DNA of 57,500 nucleotides from Neocallimastix lanati (nom. inval.) (taxonomy: Eukaryota; Neocallimastigomycota; Neocallimastigomycetes; Neocallimastigales; Neocallimastigaceae). The notes below the pieces were generated by a model. That model worked only from the letters and a program-made list of their open reading frames with translations. It searched no databases and had not been told where the DNA came from. Shown one piece after another: positions 1-13,401 of the stretch. Position numbers and translations under genes: made by a program. Position 1 is the first letter of the stretch. Each line of letters opens with the position of its first letter. The stretch is taken from assembly GCA_016946835.1 (NCBI GenBank), contig JACVTC010000026.1:1425001-1482500 (forward strand). Reading direction: 5' to 3'.

Positions 1-422
1 TATACTTGTTCCTTCTTGGTGGGACTTTAGTTTTAAATGAACTACATTTCGATAGTGGGGAACAGAGACATTTAAATGAACTACTTTTCAAAGGTTCATC
101 TGAGTCACCTGTTCCAAAAATTGTGGGCTTGGCGGAATTCTTAACAAATGCAATACCTATCATAAGTAGTTCGTTTGAGCTATTATTTGATAGGTATTGC
201 AAAATATCAAACTTAACCAAGAGCGTCGACGTCGTACTGATAAGGCATAATGAAAATACAGGATTATCATCTATTACTACGAAGGGTGATTCTCGCCCTA
301 GTAGCTCAATAAATGATGAATCCGGGGAGAGTTTAGTGGACACCACACTATCTATTTTAAGGATGTTACTTCTAAATTTTATTTCTTTTTTATTTGATAG
401 GAAGGGTAAAATTCCCGCATAG
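1..422 (+). CDS. Partial unrecognised ORF, cut by the left edge
   Basis: The frame is open from the first complete codon to a TAG at 420-422 (about 140 codons), so the start lies outside the window. Base composition is clearly richer in G and C than the following kilobases, which supports real coding sequence. The product is not recognised. It contains a short internal echo: LNEL followed by a Phe occurs twice within the first 30 residues, and FDR-x-x-K-I occurs twice (FDRYCKI, FDRKGKI). A hydrophobic stretch lies near the C-terminus (ILRMLLLNFISFLF). AATAAA and a 38-A run follow, so this may be the 3' end of a non-LTR retrotransposon ORF or a retroposed mRNA rather than a resident gene. Coding status is moderately sure; identity is unknown. 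Confidence 0.45.
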   Translation, partial: YLFLLGGTLVLNELHFDSGEQRHLNELLFKGSSESPVPKIVGLAEFLTNAIPIISSSFELLFDRYCKISNLTKSVDVVLIRHNENTGLSSITTKGDSRPSSSINDESGESLVDTTLSILRMLLLNFISFLFDRKGKIPA

Positions 423-544
423 TACAACTTGCCGAAATACATAGTATTTTCGAGCTTTTTTATTTTTTATTTTTTATTTTTTAATTTTTTATTTTTAATT
501 TCTAATGTACTTTTCACCTACATGTATTTTTTAAAATAAAATTT

Positions 545-577
545 AATAAAGTTTTTGGAAGTGTATTCTCTTCCCTG

Positions 578-618
<41 letters not shown>
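545..618 (+). other. AATAAA signal and A38 tract (retroposed 3' end?)
   Basis: AATAAA lies at 545-550 and an uninterrupted run of 38 A occupies 581-618, about 30 nt downstream. This is the spacing expected between a polyadenylation signal and a poly(A) tail. Together with the ORF ending at 422 it resembles the 3' end of a reverse-transcribed mRNA or LINE. Homopolymers are common in this DNA, so chance is possible. Confidence 0.4.
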
Positions 619-621
<3 letters not shown>

Positions 622-891
622 TTTATAAAGGTTTAAATATTTTTAAAATAAGTAAAGATATATATATTTATAGATATTTAAGAATATTTAAAAGTTTATA
701 TCTTTAAAAAAAAAAAAAAAAAAAGATATATAAAACTTTTTAATTTTTGTATTAAAGGATTTTTTTTTTTTTTTTTTTTTAATTTATTAAAGTATAATAT
801 TAACAATTAATTATGATAGTTTAATATTATTTAAAATAATCCAATGATTAAAATTATTAAAGTCATATTAATATAATAATTATTATAAAAA

Positions 892-923
<32 letters not shown>

Positions 924-932
924 AATAAAACA

Positions 933-963
<31 letters not shown>

Positions 964-1614
964 TATTATGAAGAATAATAAAACAAAATATATATATAAA
1001 AATACATAATAATATTAAATATTTAAAATAAATTAAAACAAATTAAATAAAAATATTATTCATTTTATCTTTTTTTTTTTTTTTTTTATAATAATAAAAA
1101 TTTTATGATTTAAATAACATATAATAAAAAAAAAATTAAATAAACAACTAAACACATCAAGTATTTTTTTTTTTTATAAAAAAAAAATTATATATATATT
1201 TAATTTTTTATTTTATTTAATTTTATTTTATATATATATATATATTTGTTATTATTACTATTATTAAGAAAAAAACTTTTTTTTTTTTTCTTGTTTTTAA
1301 TTTTGCATTATTATTATTTATAAATTTATTTTAAAATTCTATTTTTTTTTTTTTTTTTCTTAAAAAAAAAAAAAAAAAAAAAGAAAAAAAGTGTTTATTA
1401 TTTTTTATTTTATTAATAAATAATTACTATGTATTATTACATTTTATTTATATATTTAATATTTTTTTATTGTTATTATATATTTTTATTATTTTATTTT
1501 ATTTATTTTATTTTATTCAATCTTATTTTAAAATACTTTTTATTTTATTTTTATTTTGTATTTTATAATTTTATATTAAAATTTCTATTATTTATTTTAT
1601 TTTTTTTTTTTTTT

Positions 1615-1646
<32 letters not shown>

Positions 1647-2183
1647 TTTTTTTTTTTTTCTTAATATATATATTTTTTTCCTTTTTTTTTTTTTTAACAT
1701 TAATAATAATATAATTTTATATATTATAATATTATAACATTTAATCATAATATATTTGAAATTATTATAATTATAATTATAATAATCGCTTTAAAATAAT
1801 TTATATTATTGAATATCTTTCATAAATAATTTTTTTCTTTTTTTTTTTTTTTTAATATTATGATTAACATTTTTATAATGATTTTTATATATTATTATTT
1901 CTTATAACTTTTAAATTTTTTTAAATTATAATTTTTTTCTTCCTTTTTTTGCTCCTCATGTATTTTAATTAATATTAATATAAAAAGAAAGTAAATAAAA
2001 AAAATTAAAATTAAATATATATATATAAATATATTTGTATATATTTTATATTTCGAATACTATTTATATTTTAAATTCTATTAATACTAATTTTTTTTAT
2101 ATATATATTATTAGTTAATTGAAATCATTATTTTATAACCTATAAGTTATATAAGTTAAAATTAAATTTATTTTCTTTTTCTT

Positions 2184-2220
<37 letters not shown>

Positions 2221-2367
2221 AGATTTATTAATAATAGTTTATAAAGATAAATTTTTAAAATTAAAATATTAAATTTATTGATTTCATAATTAGAATTTTG
2301 AATTGAACAAATTTTTTTTTTCTTTTAGCAAAAAAAAAAAAAAAATTATTTTTATTTACACCATAAC
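619..2367. other. Gene-less AT-rich spacer
   Basis: Only A/T homopolymers, (AT)n tracts (for example 901-964) and low-complexity T-rich sequence are seen. Open frames at 1429-1737 and 1563-1748 are Phe/Ile/Tyr- and Lys-rich homopolymer readings and are not supported as genes. Confidence 0.7.
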
Positions 2368-5300
2368 TTAATTACCATAATTATTCCAATTATATGCATT
2401 ATAGGAAGTATTACTTTGATTTACTGTTGAATTATTGGAATATAATGTAGATGTAGCATTAGCTTGTGTATTAGTATTAGAATAAGCCAAATTTAATGTT
2501 GGATCATTATATTTATTTCTATTATTTCTTCTTGAATTATTTACACCATTTGTTGTTCCCATAGTACCAAATTGAGGTATAACACCATTACTTAACGTAC
2601 CAGCCGTAGTTGAATTATTATTGATCATACCATTATTATTACTGTTATAGCCCGAATTATAATAAGAATCTGATGCTACTGGTGGTGGAGCTGAAATATC
2701 TTTACCAAAATTATCATTGTTTTGAGGGTTAGTGGTAACCCATTGTTTAGTCATTGAATCATAATAACCATTCTTATTGGATTCATCTTGATTTAAAGAA
2801 GTTGTTGAAGAATTATTTGAAGTTGATCCACCATTCTTGTTAAATAAATTACCAATTAATGAAAATACGCCTATTTATATAAAATAAATATAAAGTAAAA
2901 TAAAAATAAAAATAAAAATAATAATATAAAAAATGTTAATATGTTAATATAATAAATTTATATTAAATAAAATAAAACAAAATATATAAAGATAAAAAAA
3001 ATAAAAATAAAAATAAAAATAAAAAATAAAAAATAAAAAATAAATGTAAATGTAAATGTAAAAATAAAAATAAAAATAAAAATAAAAAATAAAAAATAAT
3101 AATAATAAAAATAATAATAATAATAAAATAAAAATAAAATAAAAATAAAATAAAAATAATGATAAAAATTATATATATATATTATTAAATTTTTACCTTT
3201 TTGTTCACCCTTTGAAAAAGAATTTCTTCGACTTCCAAGATTACTTAAATTATCCGTAGAATAAGAATTATTATAGTAGGTTTGATTCAAACTTTGATAA
3301 CTACTTGAATTAGTAATACCTACATTGGAATTTGATGGTACATTGCTTATTGTTGAAGCTGGCATCATAGCTACTGGATTTGGAACTTGAGGTTTTGTAG
3401 TCGAAGTAGTTGACGTAGTATTATTAAGATTTTGAGCATTTTCATTTTCAGTTGTACCAATAAATTTATTTAATCCATGATCAAATGCCTCTAAGAAAGT
3501 ATCAAACTTTGTAATCTTACTAAACCAACCATCTTTTGGAGCATTTTTAGTACCATTAAGATTACCCTGACATCGAGAACTAAATTCCTTTAAGGATTCA
3601 ATGAATGTAGAGTTATAATATAATGATGTAGAAGTAGTACCATTACTGTTATTGTTTGTACCACTCTTTACAATTTGCATTATACATTGAGTATATGAAA
3701 ATGCCTTAGTGACTAATCCAATTTCAGAAAGCCATGAGGCATAGGCCAACTTATAGGCTTGGAAATGTGGCATAGTACTTAAGTTTTTATTAGCTAGATA
3801 GTACATATACTCTAAAAATTCAGTCATTTCGAAAGCACTTAAATCTTGATAAAACTTTTTATTTTTAAGATGATCAGCACCTAATATGACAGCCTTAGTA
3901 TTTTTATTACCTAAACCTGAAATAGATGAAGGTGAAAAAAGATAGCAAAGATGTGCTGCAAAAAGTTTTCCTGAACTTAATAATGTATCACCAAGACTAA
4001 CAATGGCTGTAATATCATTAGGCGTACGGTTAGAAAGTATCATACCTAAAATTTCCTTCCATCTTCCAACAATATCTGATATATTAGTTGTTGATGATGT
4101 TGTACTACTTTGAATTGTAGGAACAGCTGAAATTGAATTTGTAATAGTGGATGGTGCTACTGTACCTATAGCATCTTTACCCATGCCAGCAAATAAGCTA
4201 TATAATACTTTTATACTTTGGAAAGAACTTCTTTGACTATCATTTTCACCTTGAAGTTCACTCTTAATAAAGGAATTTACTACATCCTTATACGTTTCCT
4301 TATTAATATAACTAGCAATTATCAATGCATGGGCCCATAATTTATTATTTACAGCGATCTTACAAGCTCCTGGTCGATCACCTTGAAGTAAACAATTCTT
4401 TATATTTTCAATTTCACTAGAATTAATACTTGGTCCATTAATCATAGAATGTACCACATTCAAAGGAGCGGGTTCGTTAGTAAGAAGTAAATTTCTTAAA
4501 CTTTGAACAGCTTCAGATTTACTGTTTTGACCATATAAAACACCATCATTTTCAATATAGAGTTGAATAATCTTTAATATTAAAACTTCATCAGAATCAG
4601 GAACAGTAACGGAAGAATAATTACTATATTGATTATTTTTACTCTGTATTTTATTGATTTTCTTATTAATCATTTCTAAAATTTGTTTTTTATTTTTCTT
4701 TTGACCAAGAATTGGACCTTCATGTTCTTTATTAGCTTCAATAACGTGTTGATAAATTAAACTAGAAATTGGTTTAATATGAACCGAATTTGGACCAATT
4801 GTATTACCTCCATAACCAGAAAGATCCTTAGGAAACATTACAACCAATTTACCACCAAAACCAAAAGTAACAATTGGACTTAAATTTTGATGCATAACAA
4901 TTGGATCGTAAGAATGCATTTCACTTTGGGATTGATTATCAAAATTATAGAAATTATTTTGATTATTAGATATATCCGATTGATACGGATTTGGAGTAGT
5001 AGAAGTTTGATATGGATTTGGGGTAGTAGATGTCGGTCTGTAAGTACCTGTAGCATCAGATTGATAAGGATTTGGAGTAGTGGATGGTTGATATGGATTG
5101 GGTGTAGTAGAAGACGGTCTATAGACACCACTAGCAGTATCAGATTGATATGGATTAGGAGTAGTAGACGATGGTCTATAGACACCACTAGCAGTATCAG
5201 ACTGATATGGATTTGGGGTAGTAGACGTTGTTCCATAGATACCACTAGCTGCATCGGATTGATATGGATTTGGTGTTGTAGAAGTTGGTCTATAAGTTGA

Positions 5301-7835
5301 ATTAGCTGTTGTATCCAATTGATAAAGAGCTGGAGTGGTAGAAGCTGGATAAGTTGTAGAGGCATAAGTCGAGTTTGCAGGAGTTGTATAACTTGAACTG
5401 GAATAATTCATTGATGGTGTAGTAGAATTATTCCAACTGGTTGTTGTAACGGCTGCCGTTGTAGCAGTACTGGTATTGGTACCGTAATTATAAGAGCCAT
5501 AATTTGGTGGAACAGAAGGGGGTCTATTAAGATTAGGATTAGTTGGAGATGGAGATAAATTTGAAGCATTACTTCCAGAGGAAGGAGGAGCAGTTGGACT
5601 TCTAAATTTACCATTATTATCTTCATGATAATATAAAGAGCTTCCTGATGCAGGTACCTCATTCTTACTGTTTACACTTCCATTATAACTTGCATTATCA
5701 ACATTATTAGTTGTATTAGCATTATACAAAGAATTTTGATAAGTTGAACTTGGAGATAAAACAGAATTAGCTTTAACATGCTTGCCAGAAGTATCATAAG
5801 TACTCTTCTTAACATTATTTTCATTATTACCAGGATAAGACATATTCATTGAATTAAGACATGGTGAAGAATTACTTGTTGCAGAATTGGAATAAAATTT
5901 TTGAGAATTTTTATTTTGATAATATAAAGAAGAAGAAATTGTTGATGTATTAGTACCATTAGTTACTGTAGCAGTTGTAGCTGGTAAATCATTAATTGAA
6001 TTGGCTCCTGGAGTATTGGAACGAATAGAAGGAACATTTACGCTATTATTTGTACTCGTATTATTAATAGTATTCATATTATAATAATTTAACTGAGAAG
6101 AACTATCATTTCCAAAATTAGTAATACCTGCTTTTTGTCCAATATTTTGAATTGAAGTAGTATCTGTCGGTTTTACGTTAGTTGTAGCAGCAGTAGTTGA
6201 TGTGTTATATGTCGATGTAAGTGTATTTAATGAGCTGTAGGAAGCTGACGGATTAAGTAAATTATTATTTGTGCTAGTATTTGTAGTCTGAGGATAAGCA
6301 CCATAAGTAGAATTTGTAGTATTAGCTTGAGTTGAATATCCACCAGTAGTCGTATTTGTTTGAGGGGCCTGATAACTACTTGTCATTGGATAAGTTGAAG
6401 TACTTGCTTGAATATGGGTAGAATAACCTGTATTACTGACCTGAGTTGAATATGGGTTAGTAACAGTGGCAGCATTGGATTGAGTATTTGGATAGGTTGT
6501 TGATGTATTATTAGCTGTACTGGTTTGTCCATTTGGATAACTAGTAGTGGATGTAACAGCTGGTGTAGTTGTTGAATTTTGTGTATTCATATAATTATTT
6601 ATCGATGTAGCAGTACCTGCTTGGGTATTTGTGTATCCTGTAGTTGTTGTACCAGTAGCTGCATTTGTATATTCTGTAGTAGGTGCTGAACTAGTAACTG
6701 TATTTGTATATCCTGTAGTAGTTGAAGTTGAATTTTGAGTAGTATTATTAGAATAACCACCACTTGAAACAGTATTTGTACCATATGATGTTGTATTAAG
6801 AGCTGTTTTAGCCATTACTGGCGTGGCTGCACCACTATTAGTCTTAGAACTTGGAGATAAGTAAGAGTTGGCACTATTGGTATTATAACTAGAATAAGAG
6901 CTTTGATAATTCGAATAATTAGGTAATGAGTAAGTCTGAGTTTGATTTAATGAAGAAGTACTTCCATTAATAGGATTATTTTTTGCATTACTACTAAGAT
7001 TTGAAGAGCTGTTCTTGTTAGCTTGGTTTAGATAAAAACCTTGAGTATAATTATTAGTAGTAGTTCCTGTAGTAATATATGAGGTGGCATTTGGTTCAGG
7101 CGACGATATATAAGGCGATTTATTCGGTATAATCTTTGAATTTGTATTACCAGTTGTATTAGTATTATTTGTTTGATTAAAGCTAGATAAATTGGTATTT
7201 GAAGAATTAACACTCTGAGGATTTGAATTTGAATTTGGTATATATGAATTGTATGATTGATTTAAAGAAGCAGTCGAACCATTATTAGCTATATAAAAAC
7301 ATATATATTAAATAATTAATATATTTTATATAAAGATTTTTCTATATAAATTCATTTAAATTTGTTATTGGTTAATTTCTTAAAATCAATATAAATAAAA
7401 AAAAACAAAAAATAACAATAAAAATAAATATAAATATAAATATAAATAAAAACAAAAATATAAATATTAATATTAAAATAAAAATAAAAATAAAATACTT
7501 TGATTATAATATAAACTATTTGAATTAGGAAAAGTGGATGGAATTTGTGAATTAGTATTAATATTAGTATTATTAAGTTCTGTTCCTTGATTATTTATGC
7601 TAGATAAGAAAGAATCTTCTTTACTATTACCAAAAATTGAAGATACATCAAGTAGAGGTTGGTTTGTAGTTTTAGAAGTTGTTGTATTTTGTTGTTGAGT
7701 CGATTGAGTTTGGTGAACTGCTTGATTTTGGGTTGTTGTATTATTTGTTATATTAGTTTCAGATAAAAAAGAGGCCTGATTATCGCCTCCTGAGAAAAAT
7801 GGGATTGGCCCATCAGAAATATTATTATTACTCAT
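2368..7835 (-). CDS. SEC16: SEC16: COPII coat scaffold at ER exit sites
   Basis: Three exons on the minus strand: 7835-7499, 7288-3197 and 2870-2368. Introns are 7498-7289 (GTATTT...TAG) and 3196-2871 (GTAAAA...TAG), and phases join cleanly to 1643 aa. Family role: Sec16 organises ER exit sites and binds Sec23, Sec24, Sec31 and Sar1 on the cytosolic ER face. Seen here: a Ser/Thr/Asn/Tyr-rich disordered N-terminal half; seven TTPNPYQ repeats near residues 780-885; the central conserved domain with PIVTFGFGGKLVVMFP near residue 919; an alpha-helical ACE1-type domain over roughly 990-1390, including LWAHALIIAS; and the C-terminal signature YYDSMTKQWV near 1512. The start is the first ATG before the exon-1 frame. 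Exon 2 is in frame all the way from the acceptor, so the ATG at 6815 is internal. No neighbouring gene appears functionally linked. Confidence 0.9.
4975..5300 (-). repeat. In-frame TTPNPYQ repeat array in SEC16
   Basis: Seven copies of TTPNPYQ, several inside a longer unit ending SDTASGVYRPS, lie in the disordered region before the central conserved domain. They are diverged at the DNA level but kept at the protein level. Pro/Tyr/Gln-rich repeats in COPII scaffolds usually serve as low-complexity binding or condensation segments; that role is inferred here. Confidence 0.8.
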
Positions 7836-9823
7836 TCTTATCTAATATAAGTTACTTTTCTATTATTTTCTCTTTAATTATTTATAAATAAATTAAAAAT
7901 ATAAGCAATTATAAATATTTGTCTATATAAAATTAATTGTATATTTGATTATAAGAAAAAAAAAAAATTATTAATATATTTGTATATTATTTATAAAAAG
8001 ATTTTTATTAAATTTTATTAAATATACTGATTAATAAATTTTAACAAAAAAATATATATTATTATTATTATTAACTAATCTTTAAAAAAATTCATTAATT
8101 TGAAAGAAATTATATAAATTTATTTTGTAATAATATTTTTTAGCAAAATTTTACAAAACTTAAAAATATATATAAATTTATTAATATTGTTCAAAACATT
8201 GATATAAATATTATATTATTTCTTATAATAAATTGTATTATTTATTATACACAATTATTTTTATATATTAATCATATAGTTATTTATTATATTTCCAACA
8301 AAAGAAGAAATAATAATAAATTAAAAATATTTTGTTCTATTAATTGTCAATAAAATATCACATCTATTTTATTTTATTTTTTTTTTTTTGATTACTATTA
8401 TTATTATTATTATTATTATTGTTATTGTTATTGTTATTGTTATTGTTATTGTTATTGTTATTATTGTTATTATTATTATTATTTCAGTGTTTTTTTTTTT
8501 TTTTTTTTGTTATTGTTGTTATTATATTATTTCCAAACAAGATTTAAAAAAAAAAAAAAAAAAAAAAAAAGTATATTATTTTTACATTTTATTTTAAAAT
8601 ATAATGGATTATTAACTAATTTTTAATATCAATTTAGATTATTTATTATTCAATTTATGTAAATAATAATTTTAAATGAATATAATATGAAAAAAATAAA
8701 ATTAAAAATAAAAAAATAAAAATTTATTTTTAATAATTTACATATAAAATATTAATTATCAAACCTATTTATTGTTATTATTATTGTAATATTTATTTAA
8801 AAGTGTTTATATGAACAATATAATATAAAAAAAAATTTTTTTTCCTTTAATTTATTTATAATTTATTATAGTTTTATATTTTTTTTTTTAAATAAAAAGT
8901 ACTTATATCAATAATTTAATTATTTATATTATAATAATAATTAATTTTGTAATATATTTATATATATAATTTTTTATGCTATATTAATCAAGTCGGCTAG
9001 GACAACACAGACTAGCACCAATTTTTCTATTGAATTTTCTATCTAATATATTAAGTTTTTATTAATAGAATTTTTTTTCTCCCCAGTAATCTTTTCTCTC
9101 AAAAAAAAAAAAATAATAATAAAAGTTATACTATAATACTATTAATATTATATCTAATTTTGGTAAATAAAGACTTCTTACCAACTACGTAAGCAAGTAC
9201 TAGGAGTGGCTAAAACCAAATCGATAGTACTATAGATATATTTTAATTTTCTCTTTTTTCTTTTTTTTGAATTTGTTTTATTTTTTTTTTTTATTTATTT
9301 TTTTTTTTTTTCTCTCTCTCTCTCTATTAGTTGTATTAATTTTATAAAAAAAATTACATTGTATTCTAAATATATCTAAATATATTATAATTTAATTTTT
9401 TAATAAAAAAATTATATAAAGTATATATATATATATATTACAATATCAAAATACTTTTTTATAATTTTACAGAATATAGAATAGTTAATTTATACCTAAC
9501 CTATTAAATTTTATTAATACATTTTTTTAATGTATCAAAATATTAAAAAATTGAACTTATTTAATATTTATTTATTTGTTTATTAATTATTTATATATTA
9601 TTTATTTAGTTAGTTTTTTATTTATTTATTTATTTCATTTACATTATATTCTATGGTTTACGTATTTTATAACTGGCTTTTATAAAATATGAAAATAAAG
9701 AAAATAAAAAAAAAATAAGAAAGGAAAAGTAACAAAAAAAAATTAAAAATGAATGATGATATAATTAGAGATTCTTATATAATATTTCATTAAAATAGAT
9801 TATATTATTTATATAAGGTTTTA

Positions 9824-9880
9824 TTCAGTTTCCATTCGCTTGTATTATTCAGTTTCCATTCGCTTGTATTATTCAGTTAT
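9824..9880 (+). repeat. Short tandem repeat, 23-24 bp unit
   Basis: ATTCAGTTTCCATTCGCTTG followed by TATT occurs twice in direct succession, and a third partial copy (ATTCAGTT) follows. The unit is less AT-rich than its surroundings. Function unknown. Confidence 0.75.
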
Positions 9881-12800
9881 ATGGAAACAATAATATTTTA
9901 TTTTATTAATAATTTGAAATTAAACATTAAATGTGTTAATGCTTTTTAAAATTACAAAAAATTCTATGCCAAAGTACTTGGAAAAACTTTTTTTAATTTC
10001 ATTATATATTATAATTTATTTTCATTATTAATTTAATATTCATGATAAGTTTGTTGTAATATTAAAATTAAAATTTAAATATCCTATTGTTTATTATATT
10101 ATATAATATGGAAAGAAAATTGATTTATTATTATAAAAATTATTATTTTAAAATATAAATAAAAAAAAAATAGCAAATCTTTTTTAATGTGATTTTACAT
10201 ACTAAAAAATAATAACCCTTTATAAATATAACAAATTAAATGTATTTTTAAATTATAATAAATTTGTACATATAATTTTTTTAATATTAATAACAGATAT
10301 ATATTTAGATTTACTATAATAACAATTAAACAAACAAACATAAAAGAGGTATTTGACATATTAAATTACAAATATATATTTAAATGTTAAAAGAAAATAT
10401 AGTATAATTATCGATTAAAAAAATATATATATATATGTATTTATATATTTATAAAGTATTACCAATTCGATTATATTAAAAAGTTCTATTAAATTATTTA
10501 TAAAATTCTATAAAAATATAAATTTTATTAATAAATCTTCTGAATGCTATAAAAAGAAATAAATAACTAAATATATCTTTTAAAGTTTATAAAAATGAAA
10601 GAAAATTATATAAATACATTTTTTATTTTTTTCTTAAATTTGGTAATATTAATTGAAAATAAAATAAATGTATATTATTAATTAGTATTATGATTATTAT
10701 TATTTATGATTATTTATGATTATTATTATTAGTATTATTATTAATTATTATCGATTATTTAATATTAATAATTTTTTATTATTATTATTAGTAGTAGTAT
10801 TATTATTTGTTATTAATTATTACTATTAAATAATCGATAATGATAAAAAGTATAGATTCTAATTATTAAATTATTGTTTAATAAATATATATATAGTTTT
10901 ATACTTAATATTTTATAAGTGATGTCACCCATTCAATAAATATAAATAAAAATATCTATATAATTTATTTATTTGCTTAAACTATTTTACTAATACTAAA
11001 TTTTTTATTAGTGAATTAAATTATCGGATAAATTTTCCAATAATATATATTATTACATATAAATAAATAAATAAATAAATAAATTATTAAACCTTTTTTT
11101 TTTTTTGGAAATCTTTTTTTTCTTGTTGTTATTTATCATCATAACAAAAATAATTATAATATAATTATTATATATATTTAATATTTTATTCTATTTTATT
11201 GTTATTCTTTTTTTGTTTTATTGTATGATAAATAAGCATCCCCTGATTTGATCTCATACTAAACATTATTTTATCTTAATAAATTTAATAATATTTCTGT
11301 TATATATTAATATATAAAATCTTTGTATACTTATTTTCTTTTATTATAAGATAAATAAAGAATTTGAATATCAATATAAAAATTATTTAATAATTTATAT
11401 ATATGTTATCTTAAATAGGGTTTACCAAATTATTTTGAAAAAAAAAATAGTATTTATATTTTTTCAATATAATTTAGAAACCTTTTAAGATGAGGTTTAA
11501 GATATGTCATATATAATAATAAATTATTATTTTTTTTTATCATTATTATATAAAATTAAGTTAATAATCTTGTAATATTATCAAAATCTTGTGGAATAGA
11601 AATACTTTAATATATAACAAAAGAATTTTTTTTTTTTTAATTAATTCTTATTTTGATGGAAAGATCTCATTATTAATATGATTTTATTATATTAAATAAA
11701 ATTTTTTAATATAAAAAGATAAACTTTTTTTATTTTTTATTGCATATTTCTTTTTTTTGATTTTTTTCTACATTTAATTACATTTTCTAATAATACATAA
11801 TGTAATGTATGCACTCTTTTCTTTGATACAATATAATTGGTCGTATATCCTTACAATGAACAAATAATAATTATTAAGGTTTTTAAATATATTAGGATAA
11901 AATTTTTTTCTTAAATATTAAAAACATTTCTAAAAATAATAATATAATTAAAATATACTGATGAGGATAATCATAAACTATTATTTATATTAAATATATA
12001 AATATATAATATTTAATATATTTCTGAATATATAAAAATATTACTAATTAAAGAAATCATATAAACTATATATATATAAAAAAAAAAGTAGTATAGAATT
12101 ACTATTACTATCATTATTATTTATTATTAATGAATACTAATAATATATATTAATAAAGTTTTAATTTTAGTAAAAAAAAAAACTATTATTAAAATATTAT
12201 ATTTAATACCATTATTTTTTTTCTTAGCTCTTTTTATATTTTTAAATAATAATCGTAAAGTAATATTTAGTAATAATAGTAAATATAATAAAATTATTAT
12301 TTGAATAATTTTTAAATATCATTAAATCATTATTTAATTTCAAAATGAATTGGTAATTGAAACTAATAATAAAAAATTGTAAATGTAAAAACAGGAAAAA
12401 TATGATAAATTTTATTGCTAATGTAAAAAGATTAAAAAAAAAAAACAAGAAACAAAAAAAAAAAAGAAAACATATTTAATTATTATTGTTTTTTTTAATT
12501 AAATTAGATTCCATCAATTATCATTGGTTTATTTCAGAGTTTTTCATTTTTAATGATTTTGTATAACTTAAGTTAAAATATTATTGGCTAAGAAATTTTC
12601 TTTAAAAGAAAAATATAAATATTTCAATTTTTTTTTTATAAAAAAGAATATTTAAAAAAGAAACAAAGAAACAACATTAAATATAATAAAATTCGAATAA
12701 TAAAATTTAAATATTAAATAAAAATTAAACAAATCGAATCGAATTAATGAAATATAAAAAATATAAAAATCGGTTCTAATTGGTTAATAGTATTAATATT

Positions 12801-13261
12801 AAAAAATGAGAATATAAAAATTTTTTTTTCATTAGTAAATAAATTGAAATATTTATTTTATTTTATTTTATTTTATTTTATTTTTATTTTTATTTTTATT
12901 TTATTTTTATTTTATTTTATTTTATTTTTATTTTTATTTTATTTTTATTTTATTTTTATTTTATTTTTATTTTATTTTTATTTTATTTTTATTTTGTATC
13001 ATTTGTGTCATATTAATTTTAATATTATGTAAGCATTATTATTTTTTTTTTTATCACTATTATTATATTTATAGTTTTTATACTATTTCTATATCGTTTC
13101 TATACAATTATAATTTTTTTATAACTATATTGTAGCACATATTAATTTTGAAGTTAATATATGCTAAATTGTGAAACTATGGTTTTGACTTTATTGAACA
13201 TTCTAATAATTTAATAAAAAAAATAATAATTAAGTATTTAATTAATAACTAATTTATCATT

Positions 13262-13401
13262 AATTAAATAATAAATAATAAATAATAAATAATAAATAAT
13301 AAATTATAAATAATAAATAATAAATAATAAATAATAAATAATAAATAATAAATAATAAGTAATAAATAATAAATAATAATACATACTAAATAATAAATAA
13401 T
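13262..13401. repeat. AATAAAT heptanucleotide tract
   Basis: About 140 bp built from a 7-bp unit (TAAATAA in one register) with a few interruptions. It is an AT microsatellite with no other signal. Confidence 0.8.

Noticed and set aside
1429-1748. Overlapping 102- and 61-codon ORFs
   Set aside because: Pure low-complexity readings of T-rich DNA on both strands.
3000-3196. C-terminal Phe/Tyr/Ile tail in the unspliced SEC16 frame
   Set aside because: It is read-through of intron 2 after the GTAAAA donor at 3196; exon 3 restores the conserved Sec16 C-terminus.
11958-11980. Hammerhead-like CTGATGAG
   Set aside because: The required GAAA core strand and flanking stems are missing.
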